64,000 nt of DNA from Gorsachius magnificus (GCA_034008185.1 CM067087.1:42798590-42862589); one strand, 5' to 3'. Counted from the first letter of the stretch, positions 15,201-27,337 are shown. Numbers and translations are program-made. The notes: generated from the letters alone by a model not told the origin.

Positions 15201-16599
15201 CATGAATTTATTTAGTTCTCAAGACTGCTCTTATCAATGCTTAATTCATTTCTTCACAATGCAGAAAGATAAAGAGAAGCACTCTATTCTCAAGGTTACA
15301 TCTGTCCTAATTCGTTCCAGGTTTCTGACTTGAAACAGTTTATGTTTGCGCATTCAGGGATTGATCACGATTTGTTAGAACAAGATACAATTCCCCATCC
15401 ATTCTTTGCTTCTGATTTATAAATGGGTTACATAGTACCATCTGATATGTGCATACTGTTCCTACATTTCAAAATAATTTAATACACATATTTTGAAGGC
15501 AACTTTTTGTTTAATAATGTCAGTCTGATACCCTGGCTTGCATAAAGAATTTCTTGAGTGTGTTGCTCACACATTAAAAAGTTTTCTTCAAATTGTTCTT
15601 TCAGTAATTGTCTCTAGAAATTCCTTTCACTCCAGATTGAAAGCTCATGATGTATATATTATACCTCTGAATATACCTTGCCTGTTAGACAGTGAAATCA
15701 CTTGTTTGCAAACTGGCTTCCTGGTAGTGCCTATTTCAGGGCTCTTGCCCTCTTGCTTCTGTGGTGCTGAATTTCAGGTCACCTTTGGCTCATCTGCATG
15801 TGGCATTTCTGATAAATATTGCTGGAATGGAAAACCGTTTCTTTCCAGGTCTCACGGATTCATCCTAAAGCTAGCTGAGGTCAGTCGATATGAGACCACA
15901 AGCTATAGGAGATAAGGAAGCGATGTGTTCCTCTTCATGCCAGCCTGGACTACTGCTCTGCTAAACTCCCTGGTTCGTACTTCAACTCCCTTCTTACAAA
16001 CACATACGCATTTTGTGGTGCCACAATACTATTCTTGCAGCTACTGGGATGTTTTCAAAAGATACAGGTAGAAATTGATCTTCAGACCTTTAAGTACTTC
16101 TGGGATATGCTACACACAGGTCTCTCTTGCTAGGAGGCGATGGTCTCCTTTTGGCTTGGCTGCAAGCGGAGCACTGTACTCCAGGCTAAGCAATCAGTCC
16201 TGTAAGAATAATAAAATAAAAAGGAAGAGACTTGACAAATACCACAGATCATATAATCTGTCAAAGCATCCAGCAATGTTTTCTGCATATCCTTCTGTTT
16301 TTCTATCCTTACTGTCCCTGCTTTTCAAACAGGACCCTTTAGTCCATTTTGCCTGGCACGAGATCTTAAGTGCTTTTAACTCAGGTTGGTATCACACCAC
16401 TGAATATTCTAAACCAGCTTGCTTGTAACATGGTAGAAGTGTTGCTGGAAAGGGTACCAAAAAGGGGGTAGAAGAATTATTAGAGAGCACATGGTCTGAT
16501 GTATACAGTACCAGACCAGAATTGGGAAGCAAGGGGAAAAGAAATCTGCCTACAGCAAACATTCAGGAAAAGGAATTATGTAGCATAATGAAAAGGAAC
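12201..16599. other. Unique non-coding DNA
   Basis: AT-rich sequence with no recognised gene or repeat. The longest open frames are at 15538-15915 (plus, 125 codons) and 16075-16428 (plus, 117 codons). Neither has a recognisable domain or convincing splice boundaries. Confidence 0.65.
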
Positions 16600-16765
16600 A
16601 TAGCTATGAATAACAAGATGAAATTAGGAAAGGAAAATGGCACTTAGGTTGAATATCAGGAAAACCTTCTTGAGGATGAGCAGAAGTGGAAGAGGACACA
16701 TTGATTGATGTCTCAGAAATTAGATGGTTTCCTCAAGGAATCCCTCTGCAAGCATTCTTACTGTA
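16600..16765 (+). mobile_element. Old, diverged CR1-like LINE 3' fragment
   Basis: The stretch from about 16610 reads like the distal part of CR1 ORF2: 'ggcacttaggttgaatatcagga' type sequence, an 'aaaaccttctt' block, a variant of 'agaagtggaa', then a 'ggtttcctcaagg' run. It corresponds to the CR1 segment in which an RF-L-IR-KNF motif precedes the KHW motif, but stops and indels have destroyed the frame. No CR1 octamer tail follows, so the copy is internal, truncated and probably old. It matches older reptile-type CR1 better than the young copies elsewhere in the window. The call rests on remembered family consensus. Confidence 0.5.
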
Positions 16766-19220
16766 ACTGAAGATGCTTCATTTTTCATAGATCAGTTAGG
16801 CGCAGTCTCTGTATGTTCATTATAAATACATAATCCTCTGCAGTATAATGGATTGGTATTTTATTGCATCTTCTCCTTTGGAGCACATGTACAAAATATT
16901 GTAATAGGGCTCTGTTTCTTTTCAGTGCCCTGATTCAGCAATGTATTTACAGGATGGGAAAGAGTAGATGTCATCTCACATTCCTTCTCTGAATAGCAGT
17001 GCTGCTGAAGTACTGAACAAGCATGGCTGATGGAGTTCACATCTATAGACCGACCTTTTAGAGTAAGTGGTTATGTGTATCACTGATAAACAATTAAAGA
17101 GGCTTTACTCCAAAATATTTCAGTGTGCAATAATAGATGGCAAAGGTGGAGGGATAGGAAAACAACAACACATCCATCATGTAATAGGAAAGTCTATGCA
17201 GTTCAAGGGGAGGAAATAATTGTGTCTTTCCTTTCTCCTGTTACTCAAGTCAAATGCATCGATGGGCATTGCAAAGGTGCCTACCTTTATTTAGGTAGGA
17301 CAGAGAAATCAAAGAGAAGCTAGGGAGAAAAGTGAGAAATATGAAATATTAATACTCTAATGAGCATTGGGTTACTGAACTTTACTCAGTATATCCTGGT
17401 TTTGTCTCCATCAGTTTCAATTTTTTGTATGACCTACATTGACTACTTACCCATATTTAAAATCTAAATTTTATATTTTAAGTTATATGGGAAATGTTAT
17501 TTACTCCTCCTGATCCACCATTTTGAATTTATATGGAACAGTGGCCCATGAAATTTCACATGTTGGGCGCCTTTTGAATACAAGCTTTAGCAAATTATTT
17601 CATAATGCAGCTTTCCTGATTTTAAGTACAGTTCAGTTGGATCTATTAATTCCAGTGTTTAATTACATTTAATTACACAATTGTTATAATCCAAATTATA
17701 TATAATTCATCTCCTGCTTTGTGTGTTTCTACTACGTGTCTATCTGAAGAGATTGGGGTAAGTCTACCCTATCATCTGTGACTATGTGGCTATAGAAGAA
17801 GTTAGTGGGAGTGAATTCTTACTGATATGATGAAGTGTGGTGTAGCTGCTGACAAGCAAGATACAGACCGGCAATGTGCACCCACCCGCCAGCCCCAAAG
17901 TCACCAGCAACTCCAAGTGTTGGGCCATCATCAACTCCAACACAGGTGGGAACTTCCCTGAAGTTACTGCAATTGCGTTTTCTTACAGCAAATGCTTTTG
18001 TTATTTGCTTTCTTAATTTATGTATTCAATTACATTGGAAATTAAGTCAGGGAAGTGCTTGGAAAGCATTGCCAGGTTCCATTTAGGGATTTTTGATTTG
18101 GTGTAGCAAAGAAAGACTGGCTTTTGGTGTTTGCGTGTGAAGTGATGACGGCTGCTCGACAACGGATGACAGCAGTGCAGAAAACCAACCTCAGCACACT
18201 GACAGTCAAGGGTGTGAAAATGAGTGCTTTCCTGTTTCCCAAGCATTGTTGTTGAACTATATATATTCATAAAAACATTAATACTTGAACATGTTCCACT
18301 GAAAAAAAAAGAAAGACATTTTGTATTTAAAAAATATAGGATATCGTGAAATGAAATGTTACTTATTAGTATCTCAAGTATTTTCCAATACTGAGGCAGA
18401 TTCTTTGCTGCCTGAAACTGGGTGAATCACTTATGTAGCTACATCAAGACCCAGAGTTTGTCGTGACCTTCTCTCTTATTCTTCCTTGGGATAGCAATAT
18501 GGTTCATCTGTTGTTCCTGAATCTCTCTCAGAAAAGCTGAAGAAGTCTTAATTTTGCTTACACTTGTACACTGACATCCTCCAAGCCGAAACTATGGGTA
18601 GGTCAGCCGTACTAACTCGACTGACGTTTCTATTATTCTGAGTCTTTTCATGTTTTTTAAGAATTGAGAAGATGTTTCTGCAGCTATTATTCTCAGTAGA
18701 TGCTTCCCAGCTTTTCCTCACAGTCATGAATAGGAGGAATTTTTTTAAAGCAGCAGAGATTTCAATGTTTCTGTAACTTCAGGAACAGAGAGGGGACACG
18801 TGCATTTGAAATCCTTATGTTTTATTTCTCATTCATGAAGCTGATATAATTTCAGGATTGCTTGCTGCTCATATTCCCTAGGATGGTTACAAAAATTAAA
18901 AATTAAAAAAAAAAATCTACTGTGAAACATCTGCTTAAATATTTTTCTGCAATGCAATTTTCGTAGCATATGTTTAGGAAGAATTCTCCTAGAAGATTCT
19001 CCTCTGAGTCAGACAGACGTGAATACACGATGTAGATTTAGCCCAAACACAGGAACAGCATCTTTACATGTAGCATGATTTTCCACTTTGACAGAAGTTG
19101 TCTCCGGAACATTTCCATCCGAACCAGTGTCTCCGTGCACAAAGGCAGCTGAAAGATGTTCGTTCATTCAGTGAATTCACCGGCTGAAAAACAGCAGAGT
19201 CCAGAGTTGGGACAAGAGGA
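16766..19220. other. Unique non-coding DNA
   Basis: No gene recognised. The interval includes a perfect tandem duplication of a homeodomain-like motif at 17658-17677 and a modestly CpG-containing stretch around 18130-18190 with a TGATGACG sequence that resembles a CRE half-site. Open frames at 18013-18270 (minus) and nearby have no recognisable product. Confidence 0.6.
17658..17677. repeat. Perfect tandem duplication of TTTAATTACA
   Basis: Two identical adjacent 10-base units, each holding a TAATTA homeodomain core. The spacing is one helical turn, the arrangement expected if two homeodomain proteins bound the same face of the helix. The duplication is seen directly; any binding role is inferred. 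Confidence 0.85.
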
Positions 19221-19224
19221 AAGC

Positions 19225-19267
19225 ATGTAAGCAAGCAAACCAAATGTTACACTAGCACAGCTTTATT
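19225..19267 (-). terminator. Possible poly(A) signal and cleavage region, minus strand
   Basis: On the minus strand an AATAAA hexamer (plus-strand TTTATT at 19262-19267) is followed about 17 bases later by a CA dinucleotide near 19244, then by a T/G-rich stretch (19222-19243). Signal, CA cleavage site and GU-rich downstream element have textbook order and spacing. AATAAA alone is common in AT-rich DNA, so this is a candidate. It gains some weight from the possible terminal exon upstream on the same strand at 22746-22812. Confidence 0.3.
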
Positions 19268-22200
19268 GGTTACAGAGTCTGTAATTAATGGTTTGGGGAG
19301 AATATTTATTAAATAAATTAAAATACTTTAGTTACGGAGTTTATACATTTATGTTCCCTTTGAGTGTGTTTTCTAAATAAACACACATAAAAATGAAAAC
19401 TGTAGTACAATGGCTATACAAGAAAGGCCTTTTTTGTCCCCAAATGCCCTTTAATTTGATAATATTATAAGAATAATAATAAATCTCTCTTACTACAATC
19501 AGTCACACTTAAATCACTGTGAGTACTTTATTAAAAAGAAAGACTGCAACAAAGTAAATTTAAGGCAGCAGAATTTGAGTCAGTTCTTGTGGGAATGGAC
19601 TGCTGTTCTTTCTTTCAGCCTGTGATTAATTTTTAAATAAACAAAACTACACAGGCATGAGACCTCGGAGGCTCCTGATTTTACACTCTCTGAAATGCTC
19701 ATATTAAACAGAGTAAGGCTTCCAAAGATCCACGTTTGAAAACTACTGTAAATGTTGCAGTTTGTTTTCCACTAGAAACTTCCGATATAATGGGCAAATG
19801 CTGTGATGTGTATTTATATCGCGACTGGTGTGATACAAGTCACCTGAACCAGGCAGGATCTTGCGAGTGTGCGCTGCCAAGTGAATCCCAGGCGCTGTAC
19901 CGGCACGGCTGATAGGCAGCTCCCCCATCGCCCGTATCCCGTACACCCACGTCGCAGCTCCTCTGCTCGCCCAAGAGGATGGCTAATCAACAGATTCAGC
20001 TCCAAATCTTCATGATAACCATAATTTTTTCCACCGCTTTATGACACATGGCAGGCAAAGAAAAGAAAACGTGGAACTGTGGCCAATATTACCTCGCTGT
20101 TCAACATCCCGCTGTTATGCAGTTTAGCAGGAGCTATTTGTCATGATCGGGTGTACGGTAACGGGGGTAGCATTCATTAGAGTGGCTTTGTGTATTCATT
20201 TTTGGGGTCAGTTGAAACTTCGATTTAAGCTCAAAGTCAGGTCCTGGTGACATAAATTGGTATCCGAGCACTATAAATTTAGAAAATGTAGTCCATAAGC
20301 CTCAAACTAGCAGATGTTTACTACATTTGACGAGAGTCTATGGTGTGCAGACTGGAACTGCATATATAAAAAAAACACCTTAAATTGCTTAGGTAATTAC
20401 GCCAAATCTTGTTTGATTAATGGAGTTCACCTCACCATTGCTTCGCTTACAGTTTTGGACATTTCTCAACAAAAAATAGTCTTGATTGCAACTAATTTTA
20501 GTGTGCGTGCAACATCTCTCGACAGTGGGTTCATAACAGCCTATTAAAGCTTAATTTACATTCCTGTCTTAGAATACTTACAAAATCTGAAGACCCAAAA
20601 TCATCTCAGCGGATTTTTTTTTCCCAGAAAAACAATTATTTTACATGACTAATTCAATCATATTGTTTTTAAAATTCTGCTGCAACTATGTAAAGCAAAA
20701 TTGAGCAAAGCTTTTTGATTTATTGCCATTGCCAACTGCCTGTGATATTTTTCATCCTTAATCATCACTGCATGAAATCAGGAATAGCATGCAACCGATC
20801 TGCTAAATGAGTCAAAGTGGTGCGGTGCTCCTGGACACTAGATGAAAGCAGTGTTATGTGACAGAGCTGATCTATTTTAGCAGACTTTCTGTGTGGATTA
20901 TAGACTATAAATCTGTTATATGGTATGTTTTGTTCTGTTCAATATGCTTTGCATCTAGACTGTATTACTCAACATGCCTTCTATCACAGATGGTATCCGA
21001 TTCATTCAGCCTAATGTGGTTTATAGCTATTTGGCTATCTATTAAGTATAGATTTTTTAAAAAATATTATAATTTGTCATTTTATAGGATTAATTAGATT
21101 CAGACAATTTGTCTATTGAATTATGCGGTGGCTTTGTGTAACTGTGATAAGAACTGAGTTGGCTCAATATTAAGAGAATTTAAATATCTACCCCTTGGGC
21201 GGTAGAAACAATACAAACTTCTAAGGGCTCCCTACATGGATTTCGTGGTTTAGACATCTGCTCCGATAGCAGAAAAGCCTGGATAAGTGATTAATACTGT
21301 GTCAAGGATTTGGAAAGTTTTTGCTTAGAGTAGAGCAACTTCTGACAATGAACCCACTAATCTGTTTTCTATGTTGGAAATAGTAGAACGATCTGGAAAA
21401 AGGATAATTCTCATGACCCCTGACTTCAAAACCCAAAACTGTGCTACTTGAGAAGTTACTTACAAAAACTTGTTATTTTTTACATCCTAGGAGGTTTGGA
21501 ATGGCATAAAATATATGATGTTGATGGACAATATTTCCACCATGCACAAGCTGTGAGTTACTACTTCTGGATTCTCAAGAAGGAGTAATGGCTTCTAGAT
21601 TTCTTATCTGACAATATACAAAATGTTTCAGATAAATCTCGCTGTACATTAGTTATATTATTAACAGATCATTTAAGCTGTTGATAGATGGGCAGTTCTG
21701 CATTGCAAATGGGAGGCACTGACCCATATATCAGGCGGGATGACGGTAGCATCTCTGGTAGTTACTTGCATAACTCAGGAAAATGGGATTGTCAAACCAC
21801 CATCTGATAAAGTTGCAACAGGTTGTGCATAACAGCATTATAAAAAGGAAAAATGGAATTAAGGTGTTTGAAATAAGAAACAGTGTTATCAAGCTGGAGA
21901 TATCTGTATTGCTCTCTTAAGTAGTACCTGAGAACCTACGCCGAGAAGGCACCATCTGTTAGAGCATCATCTCTGAGGGCTGCAGGTTTGTCTCCAAACC
22001 ACCCCACTAATGTCCACTCTAGCTACCACGGAAATAGCATAGGTGCTAAGCCAAACTTTCACTAAATGGTGAAAAAAGTGAGAGAAGTTGGGTTGTTGGG
22101 CTCAACAGGCATTAAACATAGGTGTGTGTAATAAGGCTGTGCAGATGGGGGCAGCCAGGAAAGGGAGGTACTTGCATGTGGCCAACAGCGATACTGCAGG

Positions 22201-22745
22201 CAGGCTGGAGCTGCACACCAAAATACAGCTCAGACACAGCAAAATCAAAGCAGTGAAGTCACTGATGACTGCAGTCATATTTATAACTAAAAAAAACCCC
22301 CAAAACCTACTTGATATAAGCCTTTATTATGTTTACCAGGAGCTGTTAAACAAATACCATCAGAGAATATACAAACTATGCAGGCTATTCACTGGGGCAT
22401 AAAAGTACTTTTTTGCCAGCATTCAATGAGTGACAAATCGAATCCAAGAATCTCCAGTTGAGAAAATGATATGCCATCTGCTCATCATTCATTTGTGAGA
22501 TCCTTTCATACTGGGATGGGAGAGATACGATTCAAATGATTACGATGCTGTGGACAGAGAAATACTTGTGTATTTTTATCCTTTTAGGAAATCACATGGA
22601 AAGCATCATATTTTGAATTTTGTATAAATATAGGTTTCAGATTCTGAAATGCAGTATTTCTGTTTAAGGTGATGAAGCTTAAAAGGAAAAAAAAAAATGT
22701 TCTTTTTCTTCCTCGCAGTCTCCCAAGTTAATCAGCTGGATCCCT
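19268..22745 (-). other. Non-coding DNA; possible long 3' UTR on the minus strand
   Basis: AT-rich sequence with no supported open frame, lying between the possible stop codon at 22746-22748 and the possible poly(A) signal at 19262. A second AATAAA on the minus strand occurs near 19528 and another near 22323, so shorter 3' ends are possible. Several stretches (20050-21100) resemble conserved non-coding sequence. If the terminal exon is not real, this is simply unique intergenic DNA. Confidence 0.25.
19820..19969. other. CpG-dense patch in AT-rich surroundings
   Basis: I count 13 CpG dinucleotides in 150 bases, against a nearly CpG-depleted background. Minus-strand open frames run through it (19743-19946 and 19814-20005) but encode nothing I recognise. 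At this size it is below a normal CpG island. Retained CpGs can mark a constrained element, an unmethylated regulatory site, a coding exon or a recently arrived sequence; the bases do not decide among these. Confidence 0.6.
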
Positions 22746-22812
22746 CTAATGAATCTTGGAGTATTTGCCATTGACCAGCAGCGTGTTGGCATCGACAACA
22801 AAGGGCTGTTGC
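22746..22812 (-). CDS. Possible terminal coding exon, unidentified protein (partial)
   Basis: Reading the minus strand from 22812 downwards, a strong acceptor (CTTGCTTCTCTTTTAG) is followed by one base finishing a codon, then 21 codons and a TAG stop (22746-22748). The peptide ends VVDANTLLVNGKYSKIH. Codons such as GTC GAT GCC AAC ACG CTG CTG GTC keep CpGs and are GC-rich at third positions, unlike the AT-rich neighbourhood. I do not recognise the protein. The plus strand also has a strong acceptor here (AG at 22717-22718) with its own short open frame, so strand is uncertain. With only 22 codons chance is a real possibility. Confidence 0.25.
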
Positions 22813-23563
22813 CTAAAAGAGAAGCAAGCAGATAAGTCAAGGGAGTTAAGTTAAATGTAGGCTGCTAATGAAAGGGACAAGTACTTTCTTCCTCCCCACA
22901 GCTCTTCCTTGAAGCATCTCTAGAGGCAACTTCCAAAGCAGCAGAAATTGAACCAGCATAATGAAGAAGAGTGATTTTGTAAAAACCATTAATATGCACA
23001 AGGAAACGCTACAAAGTGCTTACTGTAAGGCTGTTGATTCTAAGGCAGTAACTTACAGTTGTGGAGATGCCTGAATTTGCCTTTGCTCAAGCTTGGTAAG
23101 TACCATGAAGTATGAGGAATAATTCCATACTTGTTACATTTGAAATTGCATTATAGTTCTGATTTTGTTCCATTCTAAATCATGTCTGAAACCGTAACAG
23201 ATACCAGATTTCAGCATTAGTTTTGAAGGATCAAGTCTTCCTCCAATCAGATTTGAAATAAAATAGGTAAAGACTTTCTGAGCTGCTGGTAAATCCTATC
23301 GTAATTAAAAAAGGAAATTTATTTTAAGCCTAGTTTGAAGGATTTCTTTAGGATGATACTGCTGTAGTTTACTATCCACTACAATAGCAATTAATAATGT
23401 AATTACAATCAGAATGTATCTGAAGCAGGAATATTGGCAAGGAACAGTGACTCTGAAAAGCACTACATGTCATGGCAAAACTTGTTGGCATATGACGATA
23501 GCAAAGATTTTTGTCTCTCACTTTTGACATTGTTTGACCAGACCTGGGAGATGCAAGGCCAAG

Positions 23564-23568
<5 letters not shown>

Positions 23569-23602
<34 letters not shown>
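23569..23602. repeat. Poly(A) run, 34 bases
   Basis: Thirty-four consecutive A residues, the longest homopolymer in the window. I looked upstream for a processed transcript and for flanking target-site duplications and found neither. A simple repeat is the conservative call; CR1 does not end in poly(A), so it is not a CR1 tail. Confidence 0.9.
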
Positions 23603-23604
<2 letters not shown>

Positions 23605-24845
23605 CCTTATTTTATAGAAAGTAAAGTAACCAAGTGACTTTATAGTCCATACCAGGGCTGCCAACTTGAGCAATGAATCAAATTTAGAATCTGTTACATG
23701 AAAACTCTACAGGAAATGAAATTCAAATGCTTTCCATGAATAAATATCTTCTAAACTAGGTATGTATATAGTTTGCTGGATTGTTTTTATGATACCTGTG
23801 CCCTGACTTTCTTGTGTTCTACAGAAATAGTCCTTTTTTAAGGAAGGTTTCTGTTCAGTGACTACCATGAGCCCTTGGCTCTGAAGAACTTAAATTGCAA
23901 GGTCCAAGCGTGTCTGTGGAGACTGTGGTTAACAGACAAGAGAAAAAACTCAAGCCTCCACCCTCAGTGAGGGATAACAGCTAAAGTCTTGAAACATGAA
24001 TTGGCTTTCGGATACAGGATGGGTACAGTACATGAAGAGGATCAGCTAGCTTGTTTTCCTGGATTTTTATAAATGTTTGCCATGCCCATGTGTTTGAATA
24101 TAACTGGTGGATTTCAGTGAATTATTGAAGTCTTGCTCAAGTACTGAATTCTCCAGAAAAGTTGTGTTAGTAAGGAATCACAAAATAAAATACATATACA
24201 CGCATGACTAGGAAAGTCAACAGCAACGGAAGGCTGCTCCTTTAGATAAAGGTGAGGCCAGGTGAGAGAGAACTAGAGAAAACAAAGGCACTGTTTTGCT
24301 CAAGACTTTATCAGTAAAAATGGGAGGTGTATGGGCTGTTGGAAGAGTAAGAGAACAAGATTAGAAGAGCAAATGGCATGGCTTTTTTCTGTTCCTCTTA
24401 GTCATGGTTCAGCTGGGTTTCTTTCTGAGTTTTTATTGGTATTAGCTTGGGAGAGTTATGAGTTACTGTAAATTCGAGGTGATGTTTAATTGTTGGTAAA
24501 TTTGCCACAAAATATGAAATGAAATCTAATTCTCAAGCTCTCTTTGTAATCCATGTCTTTTTTTTTTTTTGCTTCTAAATAAGCACATAATTTGTTCAAC
24601 ATAGATTTGTGAATTGATTACAAAACAGTAAACTTTTCACTGGCTATTTTATTTACCAAACAGTATTTGACCAGCTGTTCAAATAGTTGAATAACAAATA
24701 AAAGAAAATTCTGTCTTACTATTAATTGGAATTATATGGCATGGGATTTGTTTCCTGCGACTGCCCCATGAGTAAAATATTTAAAGTAACTAAGATTGTT
24801 ACATATGAAATTAAATATGAATACGAATTTGTTACCTATACGTAC

Positions 24846-24892
24846 CCATGCACGGCTTCCAAGGCAGCTGCTGTATTTGGTAGAACCAAAAT
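24846..24892 (-). other. Exon-like interval, minus strand
   Basis: On the minus strand a long pyrimidine tract ending GCATACAG precedes 47 bases that are open in all three frames, followed by a donor-like GTACGTAT. In the first frame the 47 bases give 15 codons plus two bases. That is exactly the phase needed to join the possible terminal exon at 22812, which begins with one base of a split codon. Both the splice signals and the phase match could be coincidence, since decoy exons outnumber real ones in introns. Confidence 0.2.
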
Positions 24893-26964
24893 CTGTATGC
24901 AAGAGTAAGTAAGAAAAAAAATCAACAAGACAGTTATCCTTAAAATAACTCCAGGCAGGAGCTGTGGCATAGGAGGACATTGCATGGTGAAAGGAAAAAC
25001 ACTGTGGACAGATGCAGTGAATTAAGACCCTGTTACAAACCCCTGAAATGCCATTTAACTATGTCAAAATATTCAGTCAGCACACGTTCCAAAAAACATC
25101 TAAAGGGATTAGGTGCCATGTAGTGTTTTGTGCTCCTGAGTAAGGCAGGAATCTACCAAAACATTATTTTCACCTTTCTAATGCCACAGGAACGTTCTCA
25201 CTCAGAGCAAGATGCAGAATCTGGTTTAGAAGTAATGCTTAATACAAAGATATTTCAATTGTACCAACTCTCTGATAAACTTATGTCTAAACTCTTGTTC
25301 TATAGTTCTGCTGTACATGTTTATGTATGAACATGTGCACACATATGTAGGAAAGTTGATAAAACCCAAGTCTAAGCTGGAAAAGCATAAGGTAAAAAAA
25401 AAAAATAAATGCCATCGGCCAGTTGCTGGAAATCATAAACTCGCTGTATGAATTGCAGCACCGTGTAGCAGAAAACTCATGCTTTCAAATAATATTCAAT
25501 TCAGAACAAATTTTTTTCTGTGTTAACATAACCATGTACTGCGTATACAGAGTATCTGGGCTTCGCAAAGTGCTGACTGGCAAATTAAGGATAATGCAAA
25601 ATGCGTTCTCAGTTTCACAGATGCCCTGTCTGTTTTGCTAGCAATCTGATGGTAAATCTAATGTGGAAATATGGTGATACCTGCAGAAAAGAAGTGCTTG
25701 CAAGACAAACACTGATAAATTCTGTCTGATGACGCAATATGGGATAGGAAAGGGAACGGTCTTTCTCGCACTGGCAATAATAATCAAGCGTGGCCCTTGC
25801 CAATCATTCGTGGCGCTATTAACCAGTGTACAAGACAAAACAAGTCCTCTGGAGAAAAGGTTATGTATGAATTCTTCATTACAGAGCTGTATCTAGACTA
25901 GTCACATTATAGATTTTTCCATTACAGCTTAACGTACATGGCTAGACGGAAGTCAGTGTGAAACAGAGCTTGCAGGTCATGGGCTGAAGTCACCCAAGAG
26001 GGCTGCGGTGTGTGTGGTCAATACTGCAGAGGAGGAAGAGGCTGAGGAGGAATGACTCTCTCTGGGCGAATGGAGACAAGCAAAGAACGGAAAAGTGAGT
26101 TTTTTAAGTGATCACCAGCCCTGTTCCCAGCCAGGAACCACCCCCAGCCAGCCCTGCAGTTGTAGCAATGAGAGTAAATACGGTGCCTAAGGAAACTCCC
26201 CAGGGTTAAGCCTTCTTCTGGAGAGGGAACAGCACGAGACCTCACCAACGGATGGATGAAACTGCCCAACAGATTTGTTCCTTTCTCTGTACAATACCTG
26301 CACAAAACGTCAAAAGTATTTCTGTAAGCAGTATTATTTTTTCAATTCATGTAAACCCTTAGAAAACTTTATAAAATACGTGTGGCTGTAAGGCTAGGAA
26401 AGCTATACTAATTGGGAAAATGTATTTTCTATTACTATACAATTAAGGCAGACACCTAGCGTTCATCTCCATATGTTAAATGTATCTTCTGTGTCACTGT
26501 AATGCTGATCAGAACATCAAGGGAATTTTATAGGATTTATTGAATTGTTATGTGGCAACACAGCTCAGGTTTTTGGCATTTACGGGAGATGTCGTGGAAA
26601 TCTCTCCCTGTGAGTCTCCCATGCCACGTTCCTACTCTTAAATGAATCTCCCTTACAGAGAAAGGAGATGCTGCCTCCCAAAATATTTAATGGTAATGAG
26701 AAATTTGTAGCTATGCAAAGAGAAGGAAGCAGAGAGCTGGACCGTGGAGTTCAAACCGTGATTATAGAGCCCTAGCAGGCATAAGCAGCGGGACGGGAAT
26801 ATGCTGACAACCTTGAAAGAAAAGAATTTGCTTTTATGAGGTCAGCTGAAGCCATTCTGCTCTTTATGGGTTTGAATGATCTAAGGGAGGATTTTGGAAA
26901 AGCAAAGATTGCCTCATGGTGTTCATTATCCCTTGATCTGCACAAAATGTTCCTATTCATATTC

Positions 26965-27043
26965 AGCGACGATTTCCTTGGCAGGTTTCTCGCCCGTGCT
27001 ATTCCGCGGGCTGTCAGCGCGCAGCCCCAGCGAGCCTGGCGGC
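26965..27043. other. CpG-dense patch
   Basis: Ten CpG dinucleotides in about 80 bases, including CCGCGG, flanked on both sides by AT-rich sequence. Plus-strand frames are open across it (26836-27081 and 26894-27223) without a recognisable product. A CCTTGGCAG just upstream (ending 26994) would serve as a modest splice acceptor. Confidence 0.6.
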
Positions 27044-27318
27044 CTGAGCCCCCTTGGCTGGCTCCTTCTGCTCCAATTTAACCAGTGTACACTGAGATCT
27101 GTGAACTGCAGAAGATCAAAAAAGCTATTTTTGTATTTATGCTATTATTATGGATGTTATCAGAGACCCAGGAGGTCTTCACAAGTCTCCCAATTTGATT
27201 TTATGGTAATCTTTTCTAAATGATAATTTATGTGAGAAGTTCTTTATCCATGCCAGTAATAAAGCATTGGCACCACATGCTTCTCTACTGCATTTGCCCA
27301 GAGAGATCAGGCTCAGAG

Positions 27319-27337
27319 TGGTTTCCTGGGGAAACCA
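27319..27337. repeat. Short palindrome TGGTTTCCTGGGGAAACCA
   Basis: Perfect 8-base inverted arms around a 3-base centre. The right half continues into CCATGGAGAC, which resembles an RFX-type X-box half. Dyad symmetry is typical of dimeric transcription-factor sites; binding is inferred only from the shape. Confidence 0.6.

Noticed and set aside
22719..22833. Plus-strand reading of the 22.7 kb region as a terminal exon
   Set aside because: The acceptor (TTTTTCTTCCTCGCAG) is strong and a frame runs 38 codons to a TAA, but codon choice looks less coding-like than the minus-strand reading. It is kept only as an alternative.
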